64,000 nucleotides of DNA from Sclerodactyla briareus (Eukaryota > Echinodermata > Holothuroidea > Dendrochirotida > Sclerodactylidae), in contig JAODTK010005646.1 in NCBI GenBank assembly GCA_026419785.1, forward strand, positions 62,001-126,000. The letters are read 5' to 3'. The translations under genes and the position numbers were made by a program. Each line of letters starts with the position of its first letter. The first letter of the stretch is position 1. Below the pieces are notes generated by a model. It saw only the letters and a list, made by a program, of their open reading frames with translations, was not told the DNA's origin and did not search any database. Shown here piece by piece: positions 33,110-45,367 of the stretch.

Positions 33110-35210
33110 CTGGGGATAAAATATATAAACTGATTAGGACAATAAATTGTGATGTTTCATCAATGATACTTACCCCGGTTATGTGCACACGAAAAAAACA
33201 CTCGTTATGAGATTACCAATTATCATTGGTAGTTACACCCTTGCCGACCCAATACGTATCGGGTGTCCACGTGTGATAATACAATTCATTGAAGCTACAA
33301 GGAATGGTAGAGTGTGTTGGATTATAACGTTGATCGGTTGTACAGGCAGGGCCTCGGTGAGTCAGAATAATTAAGACCTATACAAGTAGAAGAGTGCTTG
33401 TATTCATCGGATGGCCCCGTTATAGCTTCCGTACACAATTCTGTTTCCAGTTCGCGGCTACAATTCGCTAGATTTTGGTCTCGCAGTCACTGGTCGCCGA
33501 TAAACTCCACCGAGTGTCTCGCAGTTTATTTTTCGCATTACGCTAAGCTAGGCGTTTTTTCTAAGAATTTCCATAAATTCGTTCAAATCGGGTTGGTTGT
33601 AATTCAGAAGAAAGTAGCATTCTGGAAGTAATTGATTGTTCTTTCCAAACATTTGGTTCAAAATAATCGAATCAATCATTCGAACATCTGCTTCACGAAT
33701 TGAATAGGTCAATTGGTACTTCTACGGATATGATTGGCGCTGAGACAAACGGCTCCTACTAGCTAGCGAATTGTGGAAAATAATGTTGCCAACCCCGGAC
33801 CCCCGGACAATATCCACTGTCACAGCTCCTCTCAGCCGGGGGTGGGCATACTTGCTTCGGAAGAGTGTGGCAGTCTCGCCTCGTGTAAACAGTCTGCGTG
33901 GACTTGCAAAAGAAAATTTCTACAAAAAAAAAAGAAGATAAGTTGTAAGAATGAAGAAAGAATTCGTTTTGATTTAGTTGCAGTCCCGCCTTCGGGAAGT
34001 ATGAGTAGCATATAACTGAAGGTGAATTTTAATGTCATTTTGAAAACATCGGAAGACACGGCGTTACGTTTTATCGCCAGGTTCCCATCGCAATATCGGT
34101 CCAGTTGAAAAACAAAAAAACATCCATTATGAACTCCTTCCCCGCCTTGGCTGGGAAAAATTTCCTTGCCCACAAATACAATGCAGTTTCTCACGTATCA
34201 GCACTGAACAGGCGAATGTTGTAACCACGCAAATTGGAATACCAGCCGTAAATGAAATTTCGAGAAAGCTAAAATGATTAGTGATCCTTGACTCATTTCT
34301 TGATGACCTATGTGGTTGTTCCATAAATATGAGGGGCCAAGGTGTGACAACCGTTTTTTCAGCTTATTTGGGTAGACTGGTAGAGGGAAATGTACCTTCT
34401 TGGGTAAAAAAAAGTAAACACCTCTGCCGTCAGCTGTGACACAGCATAATATATAATGTCTCTGCCAAATATGACCGTGTAACAAAGGAACCAAGTTTAG
34501 TTACAGCGGAAAATGTTACAGCAAGTCAGTCTCACATTGTATAGGCCTACCAGCTTCCTGTACCAGGTGTACTGTTCCTGTGGATTCACGCATGCAACCA
34601 ATGGTATCATCATTATTAGTCATTATCCTTGAGGTGATAACAATCGTAAGGTTGAAAAACTGATTAAAAAATCATCTCTGAAAATGTGACTGGATAAAGA
34701 ATCACACGATACCCCTACGAAAATGAATGAAAACAACAACTCCAAAATCAGTCAACATAAATCCAGTGGTAGTTTCAAACAGCGAAGAGCACTTTTAAAA
34801 CGTGTAACAAAGAAACAAATTTCGGTTCAGTTCATTGTTACCACTTGTAATATAGTATTTCCCTGGTTACACTCAAAATCAAAACTACAGTCCATATTCT
34901 CCACAGTGTATGGCATATCCAATCCAATGTATACCTAGCTAAAAATTCTCACTTAATGTATTACATGTTTTAAATTGTTAAATGTTAAATTTTGGTTTCC
35001 CTTTTACACGTATAATTACGAATTTAGCGCTCCCATCATTAGGCATGCGGGAAATTCTTATCTTTTCTGCTATAACTGTTAAGTATACAGCTTGTTCCAT
35101 TTTCGTAATAAACTCTTACTTTTATTCGTTTACCGTATGCATTCGAAATATGGCAAAGTAGAGTTGACTCAATCCATATTTTAAGCCTTTTCTTTAAAGG
35201 ACGTAGTTTT
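33110..35210. other. No feature recognised
   Basis: Mixed AT-rich sequence. An open plus-strand stretch at 33183-33374 ends near a GTGAGT donor, but it has no convincing acceptor or domain. Confidence 0.35.
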
Positions 35211-35214
35211 TAGT

Positions 35215-35372
35215 AGCATTTGAGAGCAAATAGTGTTGGTAACTAGCACACCTTATGCCGGGTTGGTGTGTGTAAGAAATCACACAAATAATTTGTATGT
35301 GGATAGGTGTTGTGTACTAAAAGTTACACAGTGTCTGTGTAAATTCTACACAAATTGATTATCAAGAGTGTA
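35215..35372 (+). mobile_element. MITE, TACACTCTT family
   Basis: The right end is TATCAAGAGTGTA. The interior has TAGCACACCTTATGCC and repeated TGTGTAAATTCTACACA blocks as in the 40.2 and 56.5 kb copies. The left end is degraded, so that boundary is approximate. Confidence 0.65.
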
Positions 35373-35659
35373 CATGTTGCCCGTGACGAGGACAGGGGAC
35401 GGTCCCACCATATAAGTTGGTTTGGTTTCTGGCTCTTTTGGTTTTGTTCACTATTCGTTCAGACCGTTGGTTTCGATGGGAAGGAAGGAATTCATGGTTA
35501 TTAATGCTTTTGGGAGGAAACCAAACTCCTAGAGAATAATCCATTTTGATTCCTTGCCGAAGGCAGACAGAAGGAAATCTATGCAGTCCGCGCACCGTGC
35601 GTATGTGTGGTGTGTGTGCGTTCGAGTGTGCGTGTGTGCGACCGCCCCTTGTGTCGCCA

Positions 35660-36060
35660 CGATATCTAAAGAACGCAAGCATGTAGTAGGTTCAAATTAA
35701 GTGTGTGGGTTGGGCATTATAGGAGATTGACCCCTATTGTTTTTGGTCCCGTTCAAGGTCATTCAAGGTTCAGCAGAGCGGCAAAGTTTTATAAAAAAAA
35801 GTTGTCAGCACGATATCCACGAAAACGCAAGCATGTATCAAGATCAAATTTTGTACGCGGGGTTGCACGTATGGTGGGAATGAACCCTATTATGTTTCGG
35901 TGTTTGTCATGGTCACGGTCATTTAAGGTCACCATAGACAATCCTCCTATATCTTGGCAAACGAAACATTTTAGAGGATGCCTCCGTAAGTTGTGTTCGT
36001 CGGTGCGGCCCGAACTACAATCTGATGACCTACTTTGACCTCATTGACACCTTTGAACCT
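35660..36060 (+). repeat. Tandem repeat, about 150-bp unit, 2-3 copies
   Basis: CGATATCTAAAGAACGCAAG at 35660 and CGATATCCACGAAAACGCAAG at 35811 begin two aligned units, each with GACCCCTATT or GAACCCTATT and GGTCATTCAAGG or GGTCATTTAAGG. A third, poorer unit begins near 35951. The open frame across it is not evidence of a gene. Confidence 0.7.
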
Positions 36061-36069
36061 CGTTGGACC

Positions 36070-37530
36070 TTTTGACCCTTGTGACCATTGAGGACTATTT
36101 TTTTGTGATGACCCCCGATTAGGCTTGTTGAGACAAACCATTTAATGTTGAAATTAGACTATTGTAATACAACACTCCTCTCACAAGCTAACCATGGAAT
36201 GCACATGGGGAAAGGTCAAGAAAGCCTTAAACACTGGAATGTTGTTTTGTTTTAAACTTGACGTTTGACATTTGGCACAAAATTATTCTAGAAGGGAATT
36301 GTAATGAAAGTAAAAAAAAAGTTTAAAGTTTTTTCGTCTAGACGAATTGCATGGAGTTTCGTTATGCATAGGGAAGCCTAGATGTCGTTTGTTTGAACTT
36401 ATGACATATTTGTGGTGACCACCTTTACTCGGCAAATTTGAGGAAGGATGCTTTGTGTCATCAGAGAAAAAATGAAAGATACTAAAATGGTGCCGCGCCC
36501 CCCGCGTCATGTATAATCCCTAGGCAGGGGTATGTGATACCACGGAAGGGGCGAAGAGAATTGAAGGGAATGGATAATATTTGAGATTCCGAACCGCGTG
36601 GGCAACTTTATAGATAGGAATTTTGAGTATAAAAACCAATTAATAACTAATAGGGGGTAGTTTTTTTTGGTGGTTGGCCTTGAAGCCACTAGCCTATCAG
36701 CTATGGCAAGGAATCAGCGACACGGTTTTGTGTCTGTTTTCCCTTAAAATTTGATCGTTCCTCATACTTTTTCCCTCATATACCAGTTCTGAGGTACAAG
36801 TATATCTGCAACTGATACAATGTTTGAATGGTTGTTGCAGTTCTTTTATCAATGATGACCTGAGATATGATACTTATTTTGATCCTACGTGTATCTGTTG
36901 AAGTACTGGCCAACAATCCGAGTGGAGCCAAACGGGCAGAATTTGAGAAAGCCTCGCCTTCGTCATTTCGTGTTGCAATTTGAAGAACAAATGTTTACAC
37001 AACCGATCCTCATGCATGCTGAAAGCAACACCCCCGCCCCCCCCACAAAAAAAAACATGAAATATGCTATCGAGCTATACTGAGCTGTTTAAGTATATCT
37101 AAACCGTGATGTAACCATATTAGGTTACTTGTAAGGAGGACCATACTTACGACTACGCCCCTCCATTGAACGCCTTATACAGTCGGACCTTCTTCTACGC
37201 CCTCTGAAAAGTATTAACGAAGGAAACAATTCTCTCTTTGGTTTCCAGGTCCATCAGAGCCCGACTGGTACCCCAAAACCAGTGCCTGTGAAACCTGTAC
37301 GATCAAAGTACGTGACGTGCCCGTTCGTATCATGTCGCGAGTGGCTCACTGCCCGCTCAGCTTGACTGTAGCTGTCGCAGAAACCACGTATATACCTGGT
37401 CACAGAGAAGGCCGATTAGTCATTAGTAAGATCATTTTAACAAAGTCGTGAATTATACTGAATGGCCCAATCACGAAGTTAATGGGAGGGTGTGGGATTC
37501 ACTCACTACTTAAGCACCATCCACCCCAAA
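36070..37530. other. No feature recognised
   Basis: There is no gene or repeat I can name. A minus-strand GTAAGT site near 37147 has no clear exon attached. Confidence 0.35.
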
Positions 37531-37539
37531 AGGAAACCG

Positions 37540-37760
37540 CACAATTACCACTTTTCTGTATGACTATGAACTACATTGGTGCCTATTGAGCAATTCGAAT
37601 TCAAAATTGTTTGCCTGCACATTCAAAAGTCTCCACAATGCCCTATTGCCCCAGCTAACCTGGAAGAGCTTCTAACAATCCAAACGACCGGGCTCGCGCT
37701 CCGTTCGAATGCACCGAGAGTCCGCTCGATTGGGCGGGTAATTTCAGTGCTTTCAAATTA
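37540..37760 (+). pseudogene. Fragment of a CR1/L2-type LINE C-terminus
   Basis: LVPIEQFEFKIVCL and PANLEELLTIQTTG correspond to the LINE phrase 'LHWLPIEQRIEFKI ... P-x-Y-L-x-E-L-L' found after the reverse transcriptase domain. The segment is open for about 60 codons, then decays. No tail is seen nearby. Confidence 0.6.
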
Positions 37761-37799
37761 ATATGAAGATCATAACTGTTCAAGAAATATTTCAGTTGT

Positions 37800-40190
37800 T
37801 GATACTTTTTGCATTGTATTAGCCTATATAGTTGGGCCCATGTTCATGCGTTCAGGCATTGTCTTTGTGGAGCGCTTCGAGCATAGTCAATCGTAACTAA
37901 GCGATATAATAGGCAATTAATATCAGATTCTTATCTATATCTTACCATGTGGTATGTATGCGATCCGGATTAAATGACCCCAGCCAACAGGCACTATTGG
38001 GGTTTTATTTTTTTTTTGTTATACTCCATTTTGCGATATTACAACCTCTCATGACCAGCCTCTTACCGAGTAAGTATCTCCTACCAATGCGGAGTCCACA
38101 GAAACAGGCAATGTACAACACAGCGCTGCTGGGCCAGACCAGTGCATGCCAATAAACACAGCTATTCATTCTGAATTCGGTGTAATCTACGGGGATTAAA
38201 GCGAAAATATGACTAACGTTTCCGAGTGCATGGCGTTCAATGATAATCTGCCTTACATAGCGTGTGTTTTACACCTAGGGTATTATCGGGTTTTGTCCGC
38301 GTCTCTGTCCAGCAAGTAAACAGTTAAGTGTCAGCGTCATCTTCAAAGAGGCTAACGGGAGAGAAGAATTTGAGTGAAACCGACTCAAAAATTTTGAAGA
38401 AATCTGTGGAAAAAAAACCCTTTCTGGTGTAACTGACTGGCGCTGAAACGTCTCAATTTGCTTCAATTAACAAGTTCAAAACACCGGGACGCGAGAGGGG
38501 AATGGTACCATCAAACGCGCGCAGGAAACATCAACCAGGACAAAAACACGATTATTTCACACCATTGACTACGCAGTTACATCATATGGCTTCGCTTCGG
38601 TAAACATCGTTATGTTCAACGGCGATTTCTTTCAAACCTTCTTTTTCAGAATCTGAATGCGAACATATTGAAGGAAGAACCCGAGTTCTCTTTTTTCATG
38701 ACCGATATTAACATTAATAATGATAAATTCAATCTGTAGACATGCAGTCCTGTTCCGCTGTTTGGCAAGCTTATGCTCGGAGCGGAAATCGCGACTGAAA
38801 CATACGACTGCATAGGCAAATGCTAATAACATAATAAATGAACCGGGGCCTTATATAGCGATTATCACTGCTCTACATTTCCGAAGCGCAACAGAGAGAT
38901 GTTACCCCTAGTTCTTCGATGGACAAACTCACACTATACATGATGAATCCCTCTGTTCGATCCCCGACACGCAGGCCGCCAAGGAACTTCTCAAGCCGAA
39001 ACAACCACATGCATGCGGGCATTCCGTTCAATTTCACAATCGGTACTTCCACAGGGTACACTGGGTAGCGTTAAGTCAATCGAAGAGACTTGTTCTCTGA
39101 GAGGACTGCGTTGTAATATTCTGATGACGTTCGACCTGGATGGGGATAGGCCTAATGTACCTAATACGGTGAACACAACAACGCATATACCGATACCTAT
39201 CATTCCCCCAAACCCTCTAAAGCCCACCCCCTCCCCCGAAAAGAAAAAATCATTAAACGGCTTAACATAGCACCAGGGGTGATTCTATTGCTAGCAATAA
39301 CGAGGTCAGAGTGGTAAGGCATTGGGTTTGGGTGTGGCTACTTGGATTCAGTCAGTTCGGGATATTTGCAATCGTCTTCGTCAGGTTGGCCCGGGTGTGA
39401 GTGGATCTTCCTCTCCAGGTCCGAGGAGAGCTGGAGTTTATTGATTGTCCTTCAGAGGAGACGTAGAATGGTGGTCCCAGGAGCAGTTTGGGGAATGGTT
39501 ACACTCCGCTTGAGCTCATTTGAACAATAGTAGAGGGAGGCGGTAAGTTGATCCATGATCAAAACAGTCAGGGTTCCTTGATGAAGCCTTACTTGGCTTC
39601 CTGAACGTGAAACGAATAAAAAACAAATCACCAAGTATGTTATTTATTGGACTATCCAAACTTGTAATTCGTCTCCAAAATTAGGACAAATAGATCATGT
39701 CGAGAAACATAAAATATGTGAGAAAAACATACTGCAATTCATCATAGCATGAATACAAGCGAAGATATGTACGAAAAAAAAAAAAAAAGTTAATTATTCT
39801 TTACTGGAACTTCGAATGAAACAAGTTAGCGGATCAGGTAGTGTCGAAAGGTGAGATAGACGGCCGGGGTGACAGGGATTTGCCGTAGACCATCGCAAGA
39901 TGATTACACCCAGTGAATTATTGTGACTTCAATTTCTTATCGGGTGGCTCATTCTATACCTGCGGCAAAAAAATAGGGAGCATTGGACCTGCAGCCAATG
40001 GTTCCGCCTCATAATATAGAGTATGCTTATGAACTCGGAAACAGTAGCTGGATACAAACCTGTTCAGCCATGACGGTATAGGTCATATCAAACTTAAGAA
40101 CCGCAGAAGTTCAGGACATATATTCATTTATCAACTTCACCACTGAATGGACCTCGGTGTTAATTCAACCCGATAACTCTTGTAAAAGCT
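37800..40190. other. No feature recognised
   Basis: Contains GAAGCCTTACTTGGCTTC, a small hairpin near 39580, and an A-run near 39775-39788. No coding evidence. Confidence 0.35.
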
Positions 40191-40198
40191 AGATTCAT

Positions 40199-40320
40199 TA
40201 CACTCTTAAAATGTTGGGAATAGCACACCTATCCGATGTTGTGTATGAAGTTACACAATTATTGTGTATAATCTGCACAAATTATGTAATTGTATACAAA
40301 AACCATGTTTCAAGAGTGTA
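40199..40320 (+). mobile_element. MITE, TACACTCTT family, complete short copy
   Basis: This 122-bp element starts TACACTCTTAAAATG and ends GTTTCAAGAGTGTA, inverted ends that begin and finish with TA. A TA target is the habit of Tc1/mariner-like elements. The interior has TAGCACACCTATCCGATG and TTACACAATTATTGTGTA blocks. It has no coding capacity. Confidence 0.8.
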
Positions 40321-41044
40321 GACGCAGAAGTGGTGGGCGGCATGAATGTACTTTGAATATAATTTTGCGAGCGAGTTCGATCTTTGGAAGGATTAACACT
40401 GTGTAATAATGTTGAAGGGGCAGAAATATCTAGCAACTAATGAATAAAGACGTTGAATTACGTAATAAGGAAGATGCCGAAGAGTAATTGAATATAACTT
40501 AGATACCTTTAATGTGGTCGCGTGAACCCGCTATCCGCTGGGGGTCATGCCGCAGCCCACCCCTCATTATGGAGCCCTAACCGGATAACCTATCCCAGCC
40601 TCAGCCTCCAGTACATGACACATACACTAATAGTACTGTATAGGACTCCTAGCCACCACTTACAACGATACCGTGTCGTCCTGTACGCACAAAACGACAA
40701 AACCACGACCTCATCGTTACAGTTGATCAACATTGTCACAAAGATAAAGTTACCATTGCTAACGGAGGAAGAAAAACAAATCTAAAACGGAATAAACTTC
40801 TCCTAAATTTTGATAGCACATAATTATTTCTTCTTTAGCTGAGTGAATGATTGGTCGTACGAATTTTGTCTTTCATCGATTTTGGATACGACATCACTCA
40901 GGTTAGATGTTGTTTGGTTATTTAAACATTTGTTTGTATTGAGAAGGTATTATGACGGTTATAGAGTAGTTATATGACATCAGTACAAAATAGGCCCCTC
41001 TCCCCGTTCAGCCTGAAATTTGGAAGAGATCGATAAAATCGCTT

Positions 41045-41275
41045 ATGGGTGACCGCTCTTTGCCGATGGAATTCTTTGATTTGCAAATGATATTGTACAG
41101 CCCAATCTACTTAAAAGACAGGCATTCGGTTCCTGTGGAAATACGTGTGGTGTTCTCAAGGTCCATACTGGATACTTTATTATCTATATCATATGATATG
41201 AGGTTCCTTGGTAAGTATGCTGTAGTCCTTTTTGCAGATGATACGAAATTATTGTTCACCGTGCTAACCCACTGA
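41045..41275 (+). pseudogene. LINE reverse transcriptase fragment (FADDT)
   Basis: The frame contains YLKDRHSVPVEIRVVFSRSI, a decayed 'GVPQGSILGPLLF' block, and KYAVVLFADDTKLLF with the catalytic Asp pair at 41231-41245. The phrasing is closer to Jockey/I-type than to the LINE at 24.8-28.1 kb. It is short and isolated. Confidence 0.7.
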
Positions 41276-42079
41276 CCAATCAGGACATTTCAACGCTCCA
41301 CCGCTAGTGTTACAGCCACCAGTACGATAAACAACCTAAACAGGCTTTTGTGCCCTTTAAAGGACACATCTCGTCTTGAAGTTTCCACACCAGACGATGA
41401 AATGTGATGTTCGTTTGTTACAATCTGCAACACCTGGTGTTTTTAGATTGTGTGTAGTAATACGTCATAAAAAAACACCATGATTTTATTTGAATGTGAT
41501 ATGAAAGGAGAAGTTTCGCCTCCGCCTCCCCCTCTTTTGAGATTCGATTACGATACTCTGTCTATCTGGCAAACATTGCAAATGAAGAATTTTAAAAAGT
41601 TCAAAATTCCATCGGCACACAGCCTCGGGCAGACTCCGTCATGACAAAATAAAAAAATATTTGTGACAATAGACGTAGTGTCAATTTTGAAGCAGTTTTA
41701 TTCGAATCACAAACGGAATATAGAATATATGAACTACAAATATGTTACAACTAGATCGAAGTATACAGACGAAGGAGGTAAAACACTTTAATATGTGACG
41801 CAATAGCAAAACCCAAAAATGGCGTCGTGGTATTACCCCGCACTCAGAGCAATACCGAACAGTGACTTTGTTTACTTTATAGGAACAATCTAAGGAAAAA
41901 TGATAACCTATAAGGATAAATTTTATATGGCAGGATTACTGGCCGTGCATGATCACTGCAAATAGATTCTTCGTTAGATTCGTTCTTACCCATGTATAAG
42001 ATATCCAAAGTATCGCTCCTGGTACTTTCTGACCTCACCACATCAACTGTCCTTCTCGTGACCACTACGCTGTCTGCAC

Positions 42080-42366
42080 GAAAATATATACAGTGTCATA
42101 AAAGACCAAACACCAGCAACCTTACGGTGTTGAAAGAGAGTTTTCTTGCATATAGGTCTTTCTCTGTGGAATGCCCTTCCCGACGACCTTCGGACTCCTT
42201 CAAGAGGAAACTAACGGAACACATCTCTAAACTCTCTTTTTGATTTCTCTCCTCTTGCGTGAAGCGCTTTGAGGCTTTGCATAAAGCGCTATATAAACAC
42301 CTCTCTTTTTTATATTATATGAGTATTATTTATTATATATTATATTATGGTTATTCTTATTATTAT
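42080..42366 (+). pseudogene. LINE 3' end with AT/ATT tail
   Basis: SLWNALPDDLR is encoded near 42155-42195, followed in another frame by DSFKRKLTEHI. A GCATAAAGCGCTATATAAAC block and an ATT-rich tail (42310-42366) follow. This order is the usual end of CR1/L2-like elements. Confidence 0.7.
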
Positions 42367-42973
42367 AGGGTAAGGAATGTAATATAGGCTTCCATATACA
42401 TTTGATGGTCGAAAACGTCCGTGGTCTTTGTCAATAGGTTGGCGATTACTACAGTAGATTAGTCGCAAATGAAACTGCATTACAAGTTACACTCGCCACC
42501 ATAAAACTATGCAAATGCCACGCAATGCAACGTATTGTCAATGTTTCTATATGCACACAGCGGGGAAAATACGAACCGTTCACACGCAATCACAATTGGC
42601 CTTTATCCCATCTGATTGTGCTAACCAAAGCTATGGACTCCTTGGGTAGGTCATTTTACTGGGAACATTGGGACTTCATTTGTATACATATAACACAGAC
42701 CGTGATGTCTTGAAGGTTTGCCAGAAAGTCAGCTTTGGTCACTTATTGAGTTATTCTCGTTATCGAGAATAATCAAACCATATTAAATAAAGCGAGCGAT
42801 CTGCACTGTATCAGAAGTTGAACAAAGCTGGGTAAGGATGTTATAGTGATGGCCGATTAGACTTGGGAGGTGCTGTTCAACTAAGCTCTTCGTATTTATA
42901 TATAGAAAACAATTGTTATTATCGGGTCCCGAAGGGCCAGACGAGATATTGTAGTCACTTGCCATTTCACCTA

Positions 42974-43990
42974 CAGGGGCGTCGGAGCGTTCGAAACGTG
43001 GGGGGGGGGGACCCATCGAATACAAATGACCAACTAAGCGGGGAGTAGCGACCACCATCAGTTGCGAGGGTACACGAAAATTCAGATTTCATACCCTCTA
43101 GATCACCGGGAAAACCGCCTTGCCAGGCTCATAGCACCCATTCTATCATGTGTTGATTTGAGTAAAAAGACAGCAAAAAGTTGATCATGTGGTACTGAGA
43201 TGATTACCGAGAGATCACACATTGATATTTTTATACCTTTTCTACTCTGGCTTGTTGCGTGGGATCCAGGGAGTCTACGAACAGTCTTAGGGGGGTCGAA
43301 GGGAAGAGCCATAGGCTTACGGGACCACTCCAATTTGGGAGCAGAAAATTTGACCGGAATTTTACAAGCCGTCATCGGAAAATACCGGCGCGCGAGAACG
43401 CGCGAAACAAACTGCATGTTTACGACGCTTATCGAAAAAGTCTGCAAAAAATTCAAGGCATTCTTTCACTTTGCTTTTTCCTTCCAAATTTTCCACGAAA
43501 TTTCACCCGAAATTTCTTATATCAGAAAAAAATTTGGGGAGGGCAGTTTGGCCCCAAGGCTTCTGAATTAATCGAGTGAACGAAATTATTCGAAGCATTA
43601 TGCGCATATTTAGCCGTACAACCGCCTGGAAGAAAAACCCATTGCGCCGCAACAACATTGAGAAAATTATGCACTTTTGGCCTATGCGATTTAAAATCCG
43701 GAACTCGGTATGAAACATGGGTAATCCTTCCCTTCGGCCCTAGTCGGTCCAAGATCTCCACCTGGCGTCCGCACCTTGAATTAGTGGACTTAAGCGATTT
43801 CCAACGCGATTAGTGTTGGCGTTAGACAAAAATTGAATCAGTTAGAGTGATGCAAACGGGAATGTGCTATTATTTTTTATTACCGGTTGCGAAAAGTGGG
43901 GGGGCGGGGGGACAAACGATTATGATATCCCCCCCACTTTTGAAAGTGGGGGGGACATGTCCCCCCGTCCCCCACCGCGTGACGCCCATG
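42974..43990 (+). mobile_element. hAT-like non-autonomous element, 1017 bp
   Basis: Ends are CAGGGGCGTC and GACGCCCATG. The other copy of the host repeat (16015-16105) is continuous at this point, which supports insertion. The left interior has a G-run and AACTAAGCGGGGAGTAGCG as at 9050 and 30160; the right interior has the palindromes at 43929-43966. No clear 8-bp duplication is seen. Confidence 0.7.
43929..43966 (+). other. Two overlapping perfect palindromes
   Basis: CCCCCCCACTTT, then TG, then AAAGTGGGGGGG (43929-43954), overlaps GGGGGGACATGTCCCCCC (43949-43966). They share the G-run and could switch between two hairpins. They lie near the right end of a hAT-like element. Confidence 0.85.
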
Positions 43991-44419
43991 ATATTTTACT
44001 GTTGCTGGTGGCCATAGCAACGGTTGCTATGGTAACCATAGTGGTGTTAGGTACTCTATCCACTGAGGCACGGGTGGTGGTTACCATTGGTGGGGTAACC
44101 CATGGGTGCCGGGTGTGATCAGCAATTTGAGATTTTCTGAAAACTGTTCAGTTTTGGTTTATTATTTAGAGATTGGAGGAATGAATGGATTCAAATTAGA
44201 AGAAAGAAAGAAAAGAAGAAGGTACAACGTATCAGAACAAGGCAAAATTTCCATGAAATTGAAATTTTCTGGGAAAGTGGCGTTTTTCAGACATATTTTG
44301 AGAGATTTTGTCTATGGCAGCGCGCGAAAGGATCAAGTAGGAACAATGAATAGTTTCCACATTTGCCGTTTAGATCCTGCAACTCCGGGGGATTTGCCCT
44401 CTTGTTTTTTTTTTTTTTT

Positions 44420-45355
44420 TCTTATTTTCGAAAAGAAGATATTATTTAAATAACGTCTCTGTTCAAAAGATCTGTGACATATTGGGCTGAATAATCGTGT
44501 GGTTACTACTTTGAAGTGCTAAATAGGAAGAATGATTTCTATTTTTTGAGCTTTCCTATTCCCCATGGAATTTCCTATCCAGGTATCTTCATATTATGAC
44601 TTCATTGTTAAGAATGGCTAGTTGAACTCCCTTCACTATTTATTATGGAATCCTTTCAGCGATTCCAATTAATGGAAGTGCAGTATTGCTGACTGCTCAG
44701 ATGTACACAAATTTAAAAGATTGTTTTTCACAAGAAAACCTGGGACTGGAGAGGTGATTTTGTAATTTTGAGCGATTAGAAAAAGTAATAATCTACATCC
44801 GTTCATTAACTTCTCAACTGGAATTAAATTTTGTTCCCTTCCTTCAGTGATTCAGTTTTTTTTGTCTATTTTTATTTTTATTTACATGTCATGAAACTCA
44901 TGGAACGATGCATTTCAATTTTCAGAATTTATCTGAGAGATTCGCCGTTGTGTTCATTTTGATCATTCGGAAAATGGTTCACTAAACATCTATTCTGATG
45001 TTCATCCATAGTGCCCACTTTGGCATTATGTATGTCTGAAGGTTTGAGCGAACCACTATAGGAAGATGCAAAGATTAAAGTCCTTTTAATTCTTCATATT
45101 TGTCATCCATTGATTTATATGACAGGTGAGACTAACATATGCTTTGGCGGAATGATCACCTTTGTTAAGTTATAGTTCATCCACTGTTTTTATGTATTGG
45201 TAATTTTCAATTGTCCGAATGTAACAATTGGAATAGTACTGGTAATAAACAAAGAGAGAACCAGCGAAAACAGTAATTATAGGATTTTTTCTTCTAATAT
45301 TTGGAGGAATATCGTATCGCAAACCCGGCAAATACCGGACACTGCCGTTTACGTG
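44420..45355. other. No feature recognised
   Basis: AT-rich sequence between the long repeat and the hAT element. A T-run lies at its start (44405-44419). Confidence 0.35.
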
Positions 45356-45367
45356 ATGTCACGCTAA

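Larger units (their letters stand above)
42895..44415 (-). repeat. Long dispersed repeat, copy 2, interrupted
   Basis: The minus strand aligns with 15190-16105 in three blocks: 44415 to about 44120, about 44110 to 43991, and 42973 to 42895. It lacks about 430 bp present in copy 1 (two of the three internal units and the CA tract). It is split by the hAT-like sequence at 42974-43990. Confidence 0.75.

Noticed and set aside
33183-33374. Open stretch with RLPIIIGSYTLADPI, faintly arrestin-like, ending at a GTGAGT
   Set aside because: No acceptor, no second motif, and an opposite-strand GTAAGT in the same place makes the splice signal ambiguous.
36140-36180. LKLDYCNTTLL, like a LINE 'RLDYCN' motif
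   Set aside because: No further LINE phrases precede or follow in any frame. Probably chance.
39570-39610. GAAGCC/GGCTTC hairpin as a Penelope-type or terminator signal
   Set aside because: A 6-bp stem alone is too weak and no associated coding sequence was found.
43200-43571. 123-codon plus-strand frame inside the hAT-like insertion
   Set aside because: No transposase motif, no BED or RNase H-like pattern. Treated as chance.
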